From contig NC_081835.1 in NCBI RefSeq assembly GCF_030867095.1, forward strand, positions 16,810,501-16,874,500: a stretch of DNA of 64,000 nt, given 5' to 3'. The notes under the pieces were generated by a model. The model had not been told where the DNA came from. It did no database searches and saw nothing but the letters and a program-made list of their open reading frames with translations. Numbering within the stretch: the first letter of the stretch is position 1; every line of letters starts with the position of its first letter. The DNA comes from Alligator mississippiensis. Taxonomy: Eukaryota > Chordata > Crocodylia > Alligatoridae. The position numbers were made by a program, and so were the translations under genes. Positions 12,101 to 21,739 of this stretch are shown here, piece after piece.

Positions 12101-12235
12101 AGCAAGCTGAAGGAAGCTTCGCAAATGCAGAAGGGATCGCAACACCAACTATGATTCTTTTGTACCAAGCACCCAGGCCAGGTCACTAAAATGGATTGGC
12201 AGCCCACTGCATCCAGTGCAGCGTGCCTTTGCTGC

Positions 12236-13208
12236 TAGGCCTGTGCAAAGTGGCTAGTATTTGCTTCGGATTTGGCCGATTCAGGGGACAGTAATTTGAC
12301 TTCGTGATTCGAATCACTGTCCCAATTCGATTTGGCCGAACCTCAGAATCAGCCAGGCCCGGCCCATCCTCCGCCCACTCTCCCAGCCCAGCAATGGCTG
12401 CCCCAGCTCCTGGCACTTGTTAAAAAAAAAGCCCTGACTTACCAGGTGCTGCCAGGCGGGGGGCGATCCCCACTGCCCCATGCTGCATGGGGGGCTCTGC
12501 ATGAGCCCCCCAACTCCCCCACCCCCCCGCTCCCCCAGCACCCCCCACAGGTGCCCTGCCCTTTAAGAAAAATAAAAACCCTAACCCCCCCCCGACTCAC
12601 TGCTCCTGCTGGTGGGGGGCAATCCCCATTGCCCCACACCATGGGGGGGGCTCTACACGGGCCTCCAAAGCCCCGAGGCTGCACGAGGAGCAGTGAGTCC
12701 TGGGGCTTTTCTTGTTTTTTTCTTAAAGGACTGGAGCTGGCCTGGAGGGGGCACCCATGGTGGGGCTGGAGGAGCGAGGGCATCAGGGGATTCGTGCAGA
12801 GCCCCCCATGCAGTGTGGGGCAGTGGGCGGCAGCAGGGATTCCCCACCCGGCAGCACCCAGTGAGCACCGGGGCTTTTTTTAAAGTACCGAGCTGGGGGG
12901 GCTGAGGGAGTGGGTGGGGGAGGGCTAGCAGGGGTCCCCCCCATGGTCCCCTTCCCCTTCCCTCCACCCTCCCTCCCCCGCCCCTAGTACTTACTAGCTC
13001 AGAGTGGCTGCAGCTCCTTGCTGCAGCGGGCGGGGACTGCCCAAATCATCAAAGCTCTCCAAATCTTTTCCAAAAATTTGGAGAGCTTTGAATTGATTTG
13101 GACCTTTAAATTAGTCCCCTGATTCGATTTGGATTCAGAGATTTGGCCACCGAATTGGGCCGAATCTCCTTCGAATCAAATCACTACTTGAAGATTCACA
13201 CAGCCCTA
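12236..13208. mobile_element. GC-rich non-autonomous hAT, copy 1, with perfect target duplication
   Basis: The element starts TAGGCCTGTGCAAAG and ends, reversed, TAGGGCTGTGTGAA. It is flanked by a perfect 8-bp duplication TTTGCTGC at 12228-12235 and 13209-13216. Subterminal zones contain GATTCGAATCA-type palindromes (TTCGAATC). The core is built from about four ~130-bp modules, each with an AGTGAGT..GGGGCTTTTTT tract and a CTGGAGCTGG segment: two in antisense (from about 12401 and 12548) and two in sense (from about 12681 and 12830). Reading frames up to 183 codons here are shadows of proline- and glycine-rich repeats. 973 bp. A second, oppositely oriented copy is at 53441-54383. Confidence 0.9.
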
Positions 13209-13216
13209 TTTGCTGC

Positions 13217-13468
13217 CATTCTCAGACCTTGTTTCAGGCTTTATTTTAAGGCTATATAACATGAACCCCAGTGAACCAGGTGGCAATGATGAAATAGAGG
13301 TAATACTCTGCCCAGGGAAGGGTGGGAGCTGAAAATAGCATGCCAGTGAGCAAGTATTTGCAGTATGGTGTGCATTGAACTTCATGTTTGAAAGCCAAAA
13401 GTGCAGGGAGCGAGTTGGTGCTCTTATCTCATAGGTAACAAGCCAGATGAACAAAGCAAAAATAACCA
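13217..13468. other. Unique-looking DNA between hAT elements
   Basis: No gene or repeat recognised; the 87-codon minus frame here has no known motif. Confidence 0.4.
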
Positions 13469-13476
13469 CTGATTAG

Positions 13477-13658
13477 CAGTGCTCAAACTAGGCTGGGGGG
13501 ACTGGGGCAGATGACTCAGGACAAGGGGGTGGAAAAAAAAAAAGAGGCTATTGCCACGGCCACACAATTGCACCAGTGTTGCAGCAGCAACCAAAAGTTG
13601 GTGCTGCCCCTATGTATGGCAGCTGCCCCAGGTGTCCAGCCGCATCTTTACACCTCTG
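13477..13658. mobile_element. hAT-type MITE with perfect 8-bp target duplication
   Basis: Ends read CAGTGCTCAAACTAGGC and, reversed from the right, CAGAGGTGTAAAGATGC, with the similarity continuing into a GGCTGG..CTGGGGCA block on both sides. CTGATTAG flanks both ends exactly (13469-13476 and 13659-13666). 182 bp, with an 11-A run inside and no coding capacity. Confidence 0.92.
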
Positions 13659-13990
13659 CTGATTAGCCAGGTCCTGACTACTTCCATCCTGCCTAAAACT
13701 GGATAATCATACAAGCTCCATATGAATAAAACTCAGGAGCTGGGCAAGGGCAAAAGAGCACATTTGATTGCCATGTTTTATAGCCTTATTCTAAATTGCC
13801 TAAGTTAGTTGGTTCCACATTTCATAGCCCTCTCTGGTTTTCATGAATAAATTACTTCATGTCTTGTCCCTCTCAAAAGTACCTTGCCACATGGGCACAA
13901 GCAGACATGTCCTGGGGTTGTGAGGACTTCATTCAATCCAATCATAATTCACCTGGAAGGCGCGTTTTTGAGGCAAAACAATATTATCTG

Positions 13991-14185
13991 GTAGACAGAG
14001 CACCAGACTAGAATGAAGGAAACTTGCACTCTTCCTCGCCTCATTCCTGGCCTGTTATTTGAATTCACTGAGAGGTCACAGCACTGCTCACTGCCTCAGT
14101 TTCCCCAACTACAGAGTGGGGATGATAGTACTTACTTCTTTTGTTATGTACCTGAGAATGTGCTGTACCAGAGCCAGATTGTAAT
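13991..14185 (+). repeat. MIR-type SINE
   Basis: Motif order matches the sense MIR: GTAGACAGAGCACCAGACTAG, a cysteine-codon-like central segment, GAGGTCACAGC, then CTGCCTCAGTTTCCCCAAC, AGTGGGGATGATAGTACTTA. The CTCAGTTTCCCC and GGGGATGATAGTAC blocks are the best conserved. Diverged; no function inferred. Confidence 0.7.
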
Positions 14186-14534
14186 TATTCCTGTTTCCAT
14201 CAGACCGTCTTCTATATTGTAAACTTGCTCCCTGACTTGCTACAATTTGGCATGGTCCAGTTTGGGTGGATTGAGTTGCCCAGGCCAAGCTATAGAAAAA
14301 AGGATGACAGGGTGGGAAAATCAAGAGGTGTTACAAATCAGAACTGAAGTGCATTAGCAGTATATGGAAAGTGAAGCTGGCTGGGACTGGCGATACTGTG
14401 CCTCACTCTTAAAATTCTGGCAGGTCTAGTGAGGAAGGAGGGTCTCGCAGAGAAAGGTCAGTAGTGAACCTCAGGGTTCGTTGCCAAGCTCTGTCACAGA
14501 CTTCTTGCATCACTGGACTTTGGGCAAATCTCTT
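14186..14534. other. Unique-looking DNA
   Basis: No gene or repeat recognised. Confidence 0.4.
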
Positions 14535-14799
14535 AGGACATACCTATGCAGCATCCCAGCAGGGACAGTCTGGAGCACCTGCTTCTGCTTGCACATGCCC
14601 AAACATGGTACAGTATCCACCTCTGGGTGCCACTCAGTGGTTGCTCTTAAGACCGTGGTCTCTGCTGTGTTTGACAGCAGCCACCGCAGATGCCCCTGAA
14701 GCAGTCTAACTAGGTTTGGCACACACTAGCAGGAAGGGATGGGCAGGTGGATGGGGCATTTTTGCTGGGTGATACTGGTGAGACACTGTAGATATACCT
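14535..14799. mobile_element. Probable MITE with AGGNATACCTA ends
   Basis: The left end AGGACATACCTATGCAGC and the reverse complement of the right end AAGGTATATCTACAGTG share a TA(C/T)CTA core and are each followed by a CCCAGCA motif. The interior is moderately GC-rich with an ACAGCAGCCACC segment. No target duplication was resolved, so this is a weaker call than the hATs nearby. Confidence 0.4.
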
Positions 14800-16390
14800 T
14801 TCATGGCCACATGCCTCAGTGCAGCTCCTCTCCTTTCTCAGGAGTCTCACAAGGATATGGCTGTTAGTAAGAGCTTGTATATCAAGGATCACTCCCTTCT
14901 AGTCAATCAGAACTTCAGCATACTCTTTCACAAGCACTCAGATTTATCCAGTTCACCCAGGAAATGAAGCAAATGGCACAAAAAGCTGCAGCTAAAAGCT
15001 GAACGATCAAAACAGCATGAGAATTCAAACACAAACCTAATAGGGAAGCAACAGAACTACCCCAGCATCCGGCATCGTCTCCCCACGTCTGCCTCCTGTG
15101 CACAGTCTGACCTACTTGGTCCATTTTCCTGCACTGCTTAGTGTCTCAGAACCCTCAAATTGCATTCCAGATTTAGACTTGCAAAGCAGCTGTCAGTCTC
15201 GAGTCCTGCTGTCATATCCCCCCATCTGTTCATCCATATAGCATTACAGCAGAGGACAGCACGAAGGCTGAAACTGAATCGCGGATGAGAATGGCAGCCT
15301 GCTACACAACGCCCAGGGCCAGACAGGATCATTTGCATTTTCAAAAAGGTTTGGAAATTATCCGAAGAATAGTGGCCAAGGAAAGGGAGAAGGGATGAAG
15401 GCAAAAAAGGATTGAGTGGGGAGGCATGAATGTGGCAGTTGAATAAAAAATGCAGGCATTCCCGGCTTCACTGAGAACAGACATCTGGTTCCAGGGAGTG
15501 CTGAGTAGAGCTTTTGAACCTGAGATGGTAACTTTCCCCAAATCCTCCCACCCTTCCCCAGCAGGGATATACCCATAGCTCTCTGCCATGCCAGTCAGCC
15601 TAACACAGGTTCAGTTGAACAGAAGTAGCATCCCCCTGAATATATTACCATGTTAGCGGTTGTGTAGGGCTTGGAGGATGAGAAGTACTGCATTAGCATT
15701 CAAGAGCAGGTGTGTGCCCAGTCTGCCTCCCTTATTCAAAGCTTTGATAAAACTCAAATGGACGTAATGGCTACTTGCCTACCTAACAGTTAAGTAAACA
15801 TGAAGTCAGGGAGAAAAAAAACCTGACTTGGACTAACTATGTTATACTTATGTAGCATCAAGCATTTATACTGCCTTTTCCCCCAAGCATCTGAGTTCAC
15901 AGATACAGAACATGAGTCCTAGTCCCATCACCTGTGCCGCACATAGACACCATCACAGTGAACACATGCTTAGTGTGTTTGTGGTGCTCTGTGACACACA
16001 GTGCCAGCAGGTCCTGGCATTTCAATCTGCCTGCTGTAATCCATATGAGAACCGACATTGCCCGTGTCACTGCATCCTATAATATTTTTGTAACCATATG
16101 CACTATGCAAGTAGGTGCTGATCTCCCAGCCGTCAGCAGATTGCAGGCAGAAGCTTTTACTTTACAAACCTGCTCTCTGGCAGAACACATACAGAGCTCC
16201 AATCTGACCATGTTGCAACGTGGACTCCCAGGCCAGAGAAGCCAGACTTAAAGGCACACAGCACATATTATATCGATGCACGCTCTCAACTCCCAGAGGC
16301 CATCTGGTGTATAGACAGCTGCTGGGGCAGAAGGGGCTGTGACGCACAGTGCTAAGGATATCTACTTTGTAATCTTGTATTTAATTTTAA
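14800..16390. other. 1.6 kb of unique-looking DNA
   Basis: No gene, RNA or repeat recognised. The short minus frames at 15138-15589 overlap in different frames and carry no known motif. Confidence 0.4.
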
Positions 16391-16394
16391 ACCT

Positions 16395-16525
16395 TTGTGT
16401 GATTTCTGTGGGCCAGATCCTGAAGTCCCGTCAATCCCTCCTGGGGCCCAAATCTCATTGGTTTTACTCAGCCAAATTCCCCATTGCTTCTGGGTCAAAT
16501 TTAATCCAAAGTGAGTTGGTCCTAC
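16395..16525. repeat. Possible old palindromic amniote repeat
   Basis: GGCCAGATCCTGAAGTCCC followed by a TTTTACTCAGCCAAATTCCC block and GGGTCAAATTTAATCC resembles a common diverged sauropsid repeat (ATCCTG..ACTCAGGCAAAACTCCC). Inferred from motif memory only. Confidence 0.3.
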
Positions 16526-17279
16526 AAAGTTTAGCCCTGCATACCTTGCCCGGGGAGATCCATGCACAGAAGGGTTAGTCTATGCTGCAGCATGCCCTTG
16601 CTTGAGTGCACATGCTGCCAAGGCCACTTCTGAGCATCTATGATATCAAACTGATAAAATGACATGCCCTGCACCCACACCCTCTCTGGTGATGTAGCTA
16701 TGCAGATTTGGCACTACGATTATGGCAGGGTTCTTTAGCATCTTGCTAGTTTAAGCTGCTCTAGGAATTACTTTGTGGTGAACTGGAAACACTTGACTGC
16801 CCTTCCTAAACCCCTGCTGCAGGAAAGGTTTCAGACCACTGACACATGGAACCGAGTCACTTCTGGCTCTGTACACTTCATGCTTCTGTTTGCTGCTGCT
16901 GCAGCCAAACAATGGACCCCATGCAGATGGCTGCACTGCACATGAACATGAACTACGGATGTGTATAAGAATATGCAGCGGAAAGTGTCAGCTGTAAAGG
17001 AGACTAATTCATCAGTGTAGGACTTCCTATATCACAAAGCAGGTTCAAGAACACCAATGTACAATGGGAAGATCAAGAAGATCTGGCATTATCAGTTTCA
17101 ACAAGCAGGAAACTTTCTCTCTTCAAATGACATGGTTATCATTGCAATGTCATTGCCCACTGTTATAATCAAGGTACCCTGGTTGCCCTCTATCGCTGTG
17201 GATCATGAAACTGATCATGAAACTGAGCTAGGGGTACAGAACCCTTGGCAGGTGGTCCTGCACTTACCAGTTGCAGGAT
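16526..17279. other. Unique-looking DNA
   Basis: No gene or confident repeat. A short direct repeat ATCATGAAACTGA occurs at about 17202-17226. Confidence 0.4.
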
Positions 17280-17287
17280 GTGATAAT

Positions 17288-18260
17288 TAGAGGTACATTG
17301 ATACATCGGTCCATATCATATCAGCACTGATAAAAGGAAAAATGACATTAAAAATTGCTTTTTTTTTGACTGATGTGGCTGATAATGTCACCAATAAATA
17401 CCTTGTGCGTATGCACAGCTGCAGCGTGCACACAGCCAGCCCAGTAGCTTGGAGAGCAGCGTCCAGCTTGTAAATCTGTTGAGGGGGAGGGGCGGGGAGG
17501 AGGCAGATCAAGGTCCCCACAATGAGGGAGGGAGTGGGGTGGGGAAGGGGCAGGTGCTGCCCTGACAGGGAGGGGCACAGGACGGAGCCACGAGCAGCTT
17601 GTCCAGGGGGTGTAGGGAGGGGGTCGGCTCCCGCCGTTGTGCGCACCCCTGGGGGAGGCACGAGGGGCATGTACCCTCTGGATCTGTGTGTGGGGTGAGG
17701 GTAGGCTGCCACTGTGGGCTGGGAGCTCTTCCTTGGGGTGGGCAGTGGCACTGGGATGGAGGTCACAGGGGGCCTACAGCCACCACAAAATTCATCATAG
17801 CCACCCTCCCCGTGCCACCGCTGCCTGGCCTGAGCACAGCCTTGGGACAATCCTGCTTCTGGGAATAGCTCAGCGGTGTCCCCAGCCCCAGCAGGCAGCC
17901 CATCCTCACCCCACACACAGATCTGGGGGGCATGTGCACCCCATGCCTCCCCCAAGTGTGTGCACAGTGGTGGGAGCTGCCCCCCCTTCCCTGCAGTTCC
18001 ATCCCATTTCCTGCCCTGGCTGGGCACCTGCCCCTGCCCCAGCTCCCACTCCCTCCTTCACCATGGGGGCCTCGATTTGCCCACCCCATGCCCCTTCCCT
18101 CCCCTCCCCCTGCCCCTTCTCCCCAGCAGACTTACCAGCCAGATGCTGCTCTCCAAGCTGCCGGCTACATAAGGGCAATTGGATCAGTATTGGCCAATAT
18201 GGCTCATTAATAATCGGCCATTGGTATGAGCCCCAAAAAATCTTTATCAGTGCACCCCTA
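17288..18260. mobile_element. Fold-back hAT element with 8-bp target duplication
   Basis: Ends are TAGAGGTACATTGATACA and, reversed, TAGGGGTGCACTGATAAA. Flanks are GTGATAAT (17280-17287) and CTGATAAT (18261-18268), 7 of 8. The two halves are long, imperfect inverted repeats. For example, GCTTGGAGAGCAGCGTCCAG near 17450 matches the reverse complement of the segment ending near 18165, and the CACACAGATCTGGGGGGCAT block near 17910-17935 matches the reverse complement of 17660-17690. The GC-rich, pyrimidine/purine-asymmetric arms give rise to overlapping frames of 246, 219 and 167 codons, none with a recognisable domain. 973 bp. Confidence 0.85.
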
Positions 18261-18268
18261 CTGATAAT

Positions 18269-19322
18269 GGATGCATTTGGATTGAGGAAGGCATAATACT
18301 GCTGCTTACAAACCCATATGAATGTTAAGGTGGCCAAGCCATCTATATTATTGTACAGTACTACATGCTGAATAACATGTAAGGGGACAAGAGAGAAAAC
18401 TTCTGCCAACGATGTTCAAGACACTACTGATTTGCAGGCCTGATACAGCAACCAAAAAGCGCACCTGTCATCCCTGAGGATGGATGCAAATGAACCCCAG
18501 ATGGGCTAAAGGTCCTCTCTCCAGAAGTCCATATGGCTCCACATGGGTCAGTGCAGCTGAGGTGAAAGCACCTGTCAAGAAAATGAAAGAAACATTACTT
18601 TTTAATTGCCTCAGGAAAAGGGTCCTAGGGTTTGTACTCTTTATCACAAGGCTATGATTTGATATATTTACAAATGTGATATACTTTTATTCCATCTTTG
18701 TGCACCGGCCTACTTAGAAACTTATTTCTAGCTATGTTCCCAGAAATCATAAGAATTTCAGATTTAATGAATTTATTATGTTTTTAATACTTGGTTCATA
18801 GGTTTGTAGAAGCAGACCAAACACCTACTTTTATTACCTTTTACATTGTTTCAGGTAGAGAAAGCAGTGGAAAACATAACTATGCTAGAAGTCCCAGGCT
18901 AGAAGAAGGACCATGTTTTCCAGGCTGCTAGTGGAATCCCATCTAGATATGCAAAGAAGGGTCTACACTGCATGGTGACTGGATGCAGGCTGAATGAAGA
19001 TAACTGGTAAGTGACACAGGCACAGATACATATGCTTTAGCTGAATCCTCTCTGAAAAGCAGGTAGCTAGGAACAAGACTCAAAGTACCCAAAGGTGGGC
19101 TGGATGGAGCCCACAGAGCCAGGTCATCCATCCCTGAGCCTTGATGTGGGGGGACCTTCCATCTGGGAGAGAGTGGGGCTGTTGGAACCCCAGCAGCACT
19201 ACAGGAAGGAGACCAGCACCACAGTTTGTTCCCACAGCAGCCACCAAGTGCCTGGGATGCCAGGTCTCTTCCTGTCGGGTCCCAAACTGGAAAAGTGGGG
19301 GTGGGGGAGGTCAGTGACCTGA
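18269..19322. other. About 1 kb of unassigned DNA
   Basis: Unique-looking to about 19080. From 19080 to 19322 the sequence becomes GC-richer (GTGGGCTGGATGGAGCCCAC is a short near-palindrome) and may belong to the repeat that begins at 19323. The 149-codon minus frame at 18943-19392 has no known domain. Confidence 0.35.
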
Positions 19323-19455
19323 TCCATTCATTCAACCTGTGAACCAATCCCACACCCCTCATCTGGCCTGCAGGGCCAGACAAGTTTGACATCCCTTCTC
19401 TACTCCATAACCTCAGTCAAGCACATGACCATAAGGTTAACATATACCTAAGTAT
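19323..19455 (-). repeat. Left arm of a ~130-bp inverted repeat pair
   Basis: The reverse complement of this segment aligns almost without gaps with 21483-21612. Shared blocks include CATGTGCTTG(A/G)CTGAGG, GTTATGGAGTAGAG, GATGTCAAAC(T/C)TGTCTGG and CCCTGCAGGCCAGATGAGG. The GATGTCAAAC..CTGGCC portion resembles the end of a hAT-type repeat, but similarity extends beyond it on the AT-rich side. Confidence 0.75.
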
Positions 19456-19461
19456 GCATAT

Positions 19462-19660
19462 TAGGGCTGTGAAAAATTTGGTCATCTGTTTCGTTTCAAC
19501 GCTGTTTCAACTCATTTTGAGCTTGAAATAGTGAAATTGAAATGAAATAAAGGGCTTCGAAACAGCCTTGAAATGAAACGAGGGCAGTCAGAATGTTTCG
19601 AAAGTTTTGAAACATTTCGAGTTTTGAAGCTCAAGCTGGGCTTGCCTGCAGGAAACAGAA
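19462..19660 (+). mobile_element. hAT end fragment (TAGGGCTGTGAAA type)
   Basis: Begins TAGGGCTGTGAAAAATTTGG, matching the TAGGGCTGTG end of the two GC-rich hATs at 12236 and 53441, then runs through TTTCGTTTCAACGCTGTTTC- and GAAACATTTCGAG-like subterminal repeats typical of such elements. I cannot find the matching right end or an ATGCATAT duplication downstream, so it is probably truncated or rearranged. Confidence 0.6.
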
Positions 19661-19699
19661 AGTAAGGAGAGCGAGGGGGAAGACGGAGGAAGTACTGCT

Positions 19700-20640
19700 C
19701 TCATAGTGACTGTGTAGCTGGCCAGTGATTGTCATCCTTCCCTGAGGTCCCTTCCAATCCCAGTGCTCTGGGGGAAGGGATGGAAAAACAGCATTGTGGA
19801 AAAGACTTACCTGAGATGGAGCAGAGGCGGTGGGATGCCACGCCAGGAGATAAAAGTGGGAAAATACAAAAAGGAAAAAAAATGGCCAAGCCTGAAGGAG
19901 CCGGGGCCGACAGTCCCATCAGTGTGGACATGCTTTATAACAGTGTGCCGGGACCGATTGGGCAGCCAGACGCCCGGATCCAAGATAAAAAGCCCAGCAG
20001 AAGACAAGCAGGGGGTACTGGAAGTAGCATCCTCAGCTAGCCTGGAGGGGCCAGGGAATGCAAGCAGTCCCAGTGAGGGGACCTGGTGGTTACCCCAGGA
20101 AGTGGTCTCCACAATAGCTCAGGGCCAGAGAGGGCCCAGGGATTTGGCTACATGGACCAAGGAAACCAGCAGCAGAGATTGGAGCCTGGCAGGACTTGGC
20201 GGAGCCAGGATACAGGAGAGACAAATGGACAGCAGGTCCCAAGCCTGGGGCAGAGGCAATGCATCGGGGGATGGACTGGTACTGAGGCCAGACAATGCAT
20301 AATTGGAAAGGAAGAAGGCCGGGAGAAACACTCGGGATAGTGGCATCTCCCACACCTGGCGGCCATCATATTCCAGGAACCCGAGCATCAAAGATGGCAC
20401 AGGACATCAGCCTCAACAACGTAGGTGACGACATCAAGGTTGGCGTTAGATGGGTTGTAGGGGAGGTTGGAGCCCCACAAAGGCAGAACAGCAGGAACTA
20501 CCAAGGGGAGACGCTAAGGGGAGACAGGACCAAAACATCATCCTCCCAATCTGAAGGCAATCACCATCAAAGACATGGCAGGCAACCCCTGGTGAACTGA
20601 CCTGAAGTCGTTCCAGTAACCTAGTTGTTCATCCCTAAGA
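19700..20640. other. Unassigned GC-rich block
   Basis: About 0.9 kb richer in G+C and purines than its surroundings, with several overlapping frames (19729-20040, 19763-20302, 20086-20340) and no recognisable domain. Composition and sharp change at the edges suggest the interior of a transposable element, possibly linked to the hAT end at 19462. There is no terminal repeat or protein motif to name it by. Confidence 0.3.
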
Positions 20641-20955
20641 ATAACGGCAAGGCTAGAGAGGAATCACTATACGAGACGCACTGGAGAGAGACATGGCAGA
20701 ATACAAGCATAAAAGGCAGCATTGTTTGAACTGGCCTGCCTTTTGCCTTGGGGTCTTACAGTTACTGAGCTATCTTCTAGATGCTCAGGAGCATTAGACA
20801 ATGAAGGCTACTACTAGCATTGATTTGAATGATTTCCTACTTGCTAGCCTAGCAAGTGGGATTCCACAATACCTTCTGCTTTCTTCTACACACTTTAATT
20901 TTATTATTATAGTCATTGATTTATTCTTTTCAATTTTATAATTATATTGGATATT
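20641..20955. other. Unique-looking A+T-rich DNA
   Basis: No gene or repeat recognised. TCTTACAG occurs at 20754-20761 and again at 21225-21232, but the first is not followed by a recognisable hAT end. Confidence 0.35.
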
Positions 20956-20962
20956 ACACTAA

Positions 20963-21100
20963 AGAATTTATATAGGGAGATACATTTATATTTTATTTCT
21001 ATACATTTATACCTTATGGCATATACATACATACCTTATAGAATTTATATAGGAAGGGAGATACATTTATACCTTGCGACATATACATACGTACCTTATA
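20963..21100 (+). repeat. Two-copy AT-rich tandem repeat
   Basis: A unit starting AGAATTTATATAGG.. and continuing AGATACATTTATA..CATATACATAC(A/G)TACCTTAT occurs twice in tandem. The first copy (20963-21039) has an extra TATTTTATTTCTATACATT stretch that the second (21040-21100) lacks. Confidence 0.75.
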
Positions 21101-21109
21101 GCTGGTATA

Positions 21110-21224
21110 AGATGGTGACCAGCGGGCAGGGCACCTGTCAAGGGGCGGGGCTACCTTTGCAGTTCTCAACAGCTCACTACAACTTGTTAAGTGGCCCTCC
21201 AGTTGAAATAACTGCCCACCCCTG
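21110..21224 (-). mobile_element. hAT-type MITE end (CAGGGGTGGGC type), truncated
   Basis: On the minus strand the segment starts CAGGGGTGGGCAGTTATTTC and continues with GGAGGGCCACTTAACAAG and a GTAGCCCCGCCCC block, the order seen in a common sauropsid hAT repeat. The distal end is not visible; the tandem repeat at 20963-21100 abuts it. Confidence 0.5.
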
Positions 21225-21482
21225 TCTTACAGTCTAGACACAGACTAGGAATCTCCTTGGATTATCTACTCCAGTGCTATCTGCAGAGCCATTAGTCTTA
21301 ATGCTCCTCCAGGCATATTTTCTCAGCAGCCCTTTGTTTCTCTTAATAAGTTTTAATGCATCATTGAAGACAGAAGTCTGAGTGTATTCTCTAACTGTGT
21401 CTGCCTTGCGGGCTTACTGCATATTGCTGTGTATCTTGGCACCCAAACTCCCTGCCTTCTGTATACAAACCCTGTATATACA

Positions 21483-21612
21483 TATTTAGGTATGTATTAA
21501 CCAGTCATGTGCTTGGCTGAGGTTATGGAGTAGAGCAGAGATGTCAAACCTGTCTGGCCCTGCAGGCCAGATGAGGGGTGTGAGATTGGTTTACAGGCTG
21601 AATGAATGGAAA
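21483..21612 (+). repeat. Right arm of the ~130-bp inverted repeat pair
   Basis: Near-identical, in opposite orientation, to 19323-19455. It is followed directly by the AT palindrome at 21615-21680. Confidence 0.75.
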
Positions 21613-21614
21613 CA

Positions 21615-21627
21615 TAGCTCTTCCTTT

Positions 21628-21672
<45 letters not shown>

Positions 21673-21680
21673 AAGAGCTA
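21615..21680. repeat. (AT)n microsatellite inside a palindrome
   Basis: An uninterrupted AT dinucleotide run (about 21631-21666) is flanked by TAGCTCTTCCTTTCTT on the left and AAAAGAAAGAGCTA on the right, which are near-complementary. The whole forms a palindromic AT-rich repeat of about 66 bp. Confidence 0.85.
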
Positions 21681-21739
21681 CATATTTCACATTCCCAAAG
21701 CGTAGACTTTGAGAACAACGCCAAAAATCATGAGAGTTG

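Noticed and set aside
12332..12883. 183-codon plus-strand frame rich in Pro/Gly
   Set aside because: Falls in the repeated modules of the GC-rich hAT; frames of similar length occur on both strands because of GC-rich repeats without stops.
17287..18027. 246-codon minus-strand reading frame, the longest in the window
   Set aside because: It lies inside the fold-back hAT, begins at the element boundary, is proline-rich low-complexity, and has equally long frames on the opposite strand; no domain recognised.
12236..18260. Identical 973-bp lengths of two hAT elements as a sign of one family
   Set aside because: Ends and interiors differ clearly (TAGGCCTGTG against TAGAGGTACA); the equal length is coincidence.
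19763..20302. 179-codon frame
   Set aside because: No conserved domain or splice structure, overlapped by competing frames; G+C-rich composition suffices to explain the length.
20754..21232. Repeated TCTTACAG as a target duplication for the hAT end at 21224
   Set aside because: The left copy is not followed by a CAGGGGTG-like end; an 8-mer match at this distance is not unusual enough alone.
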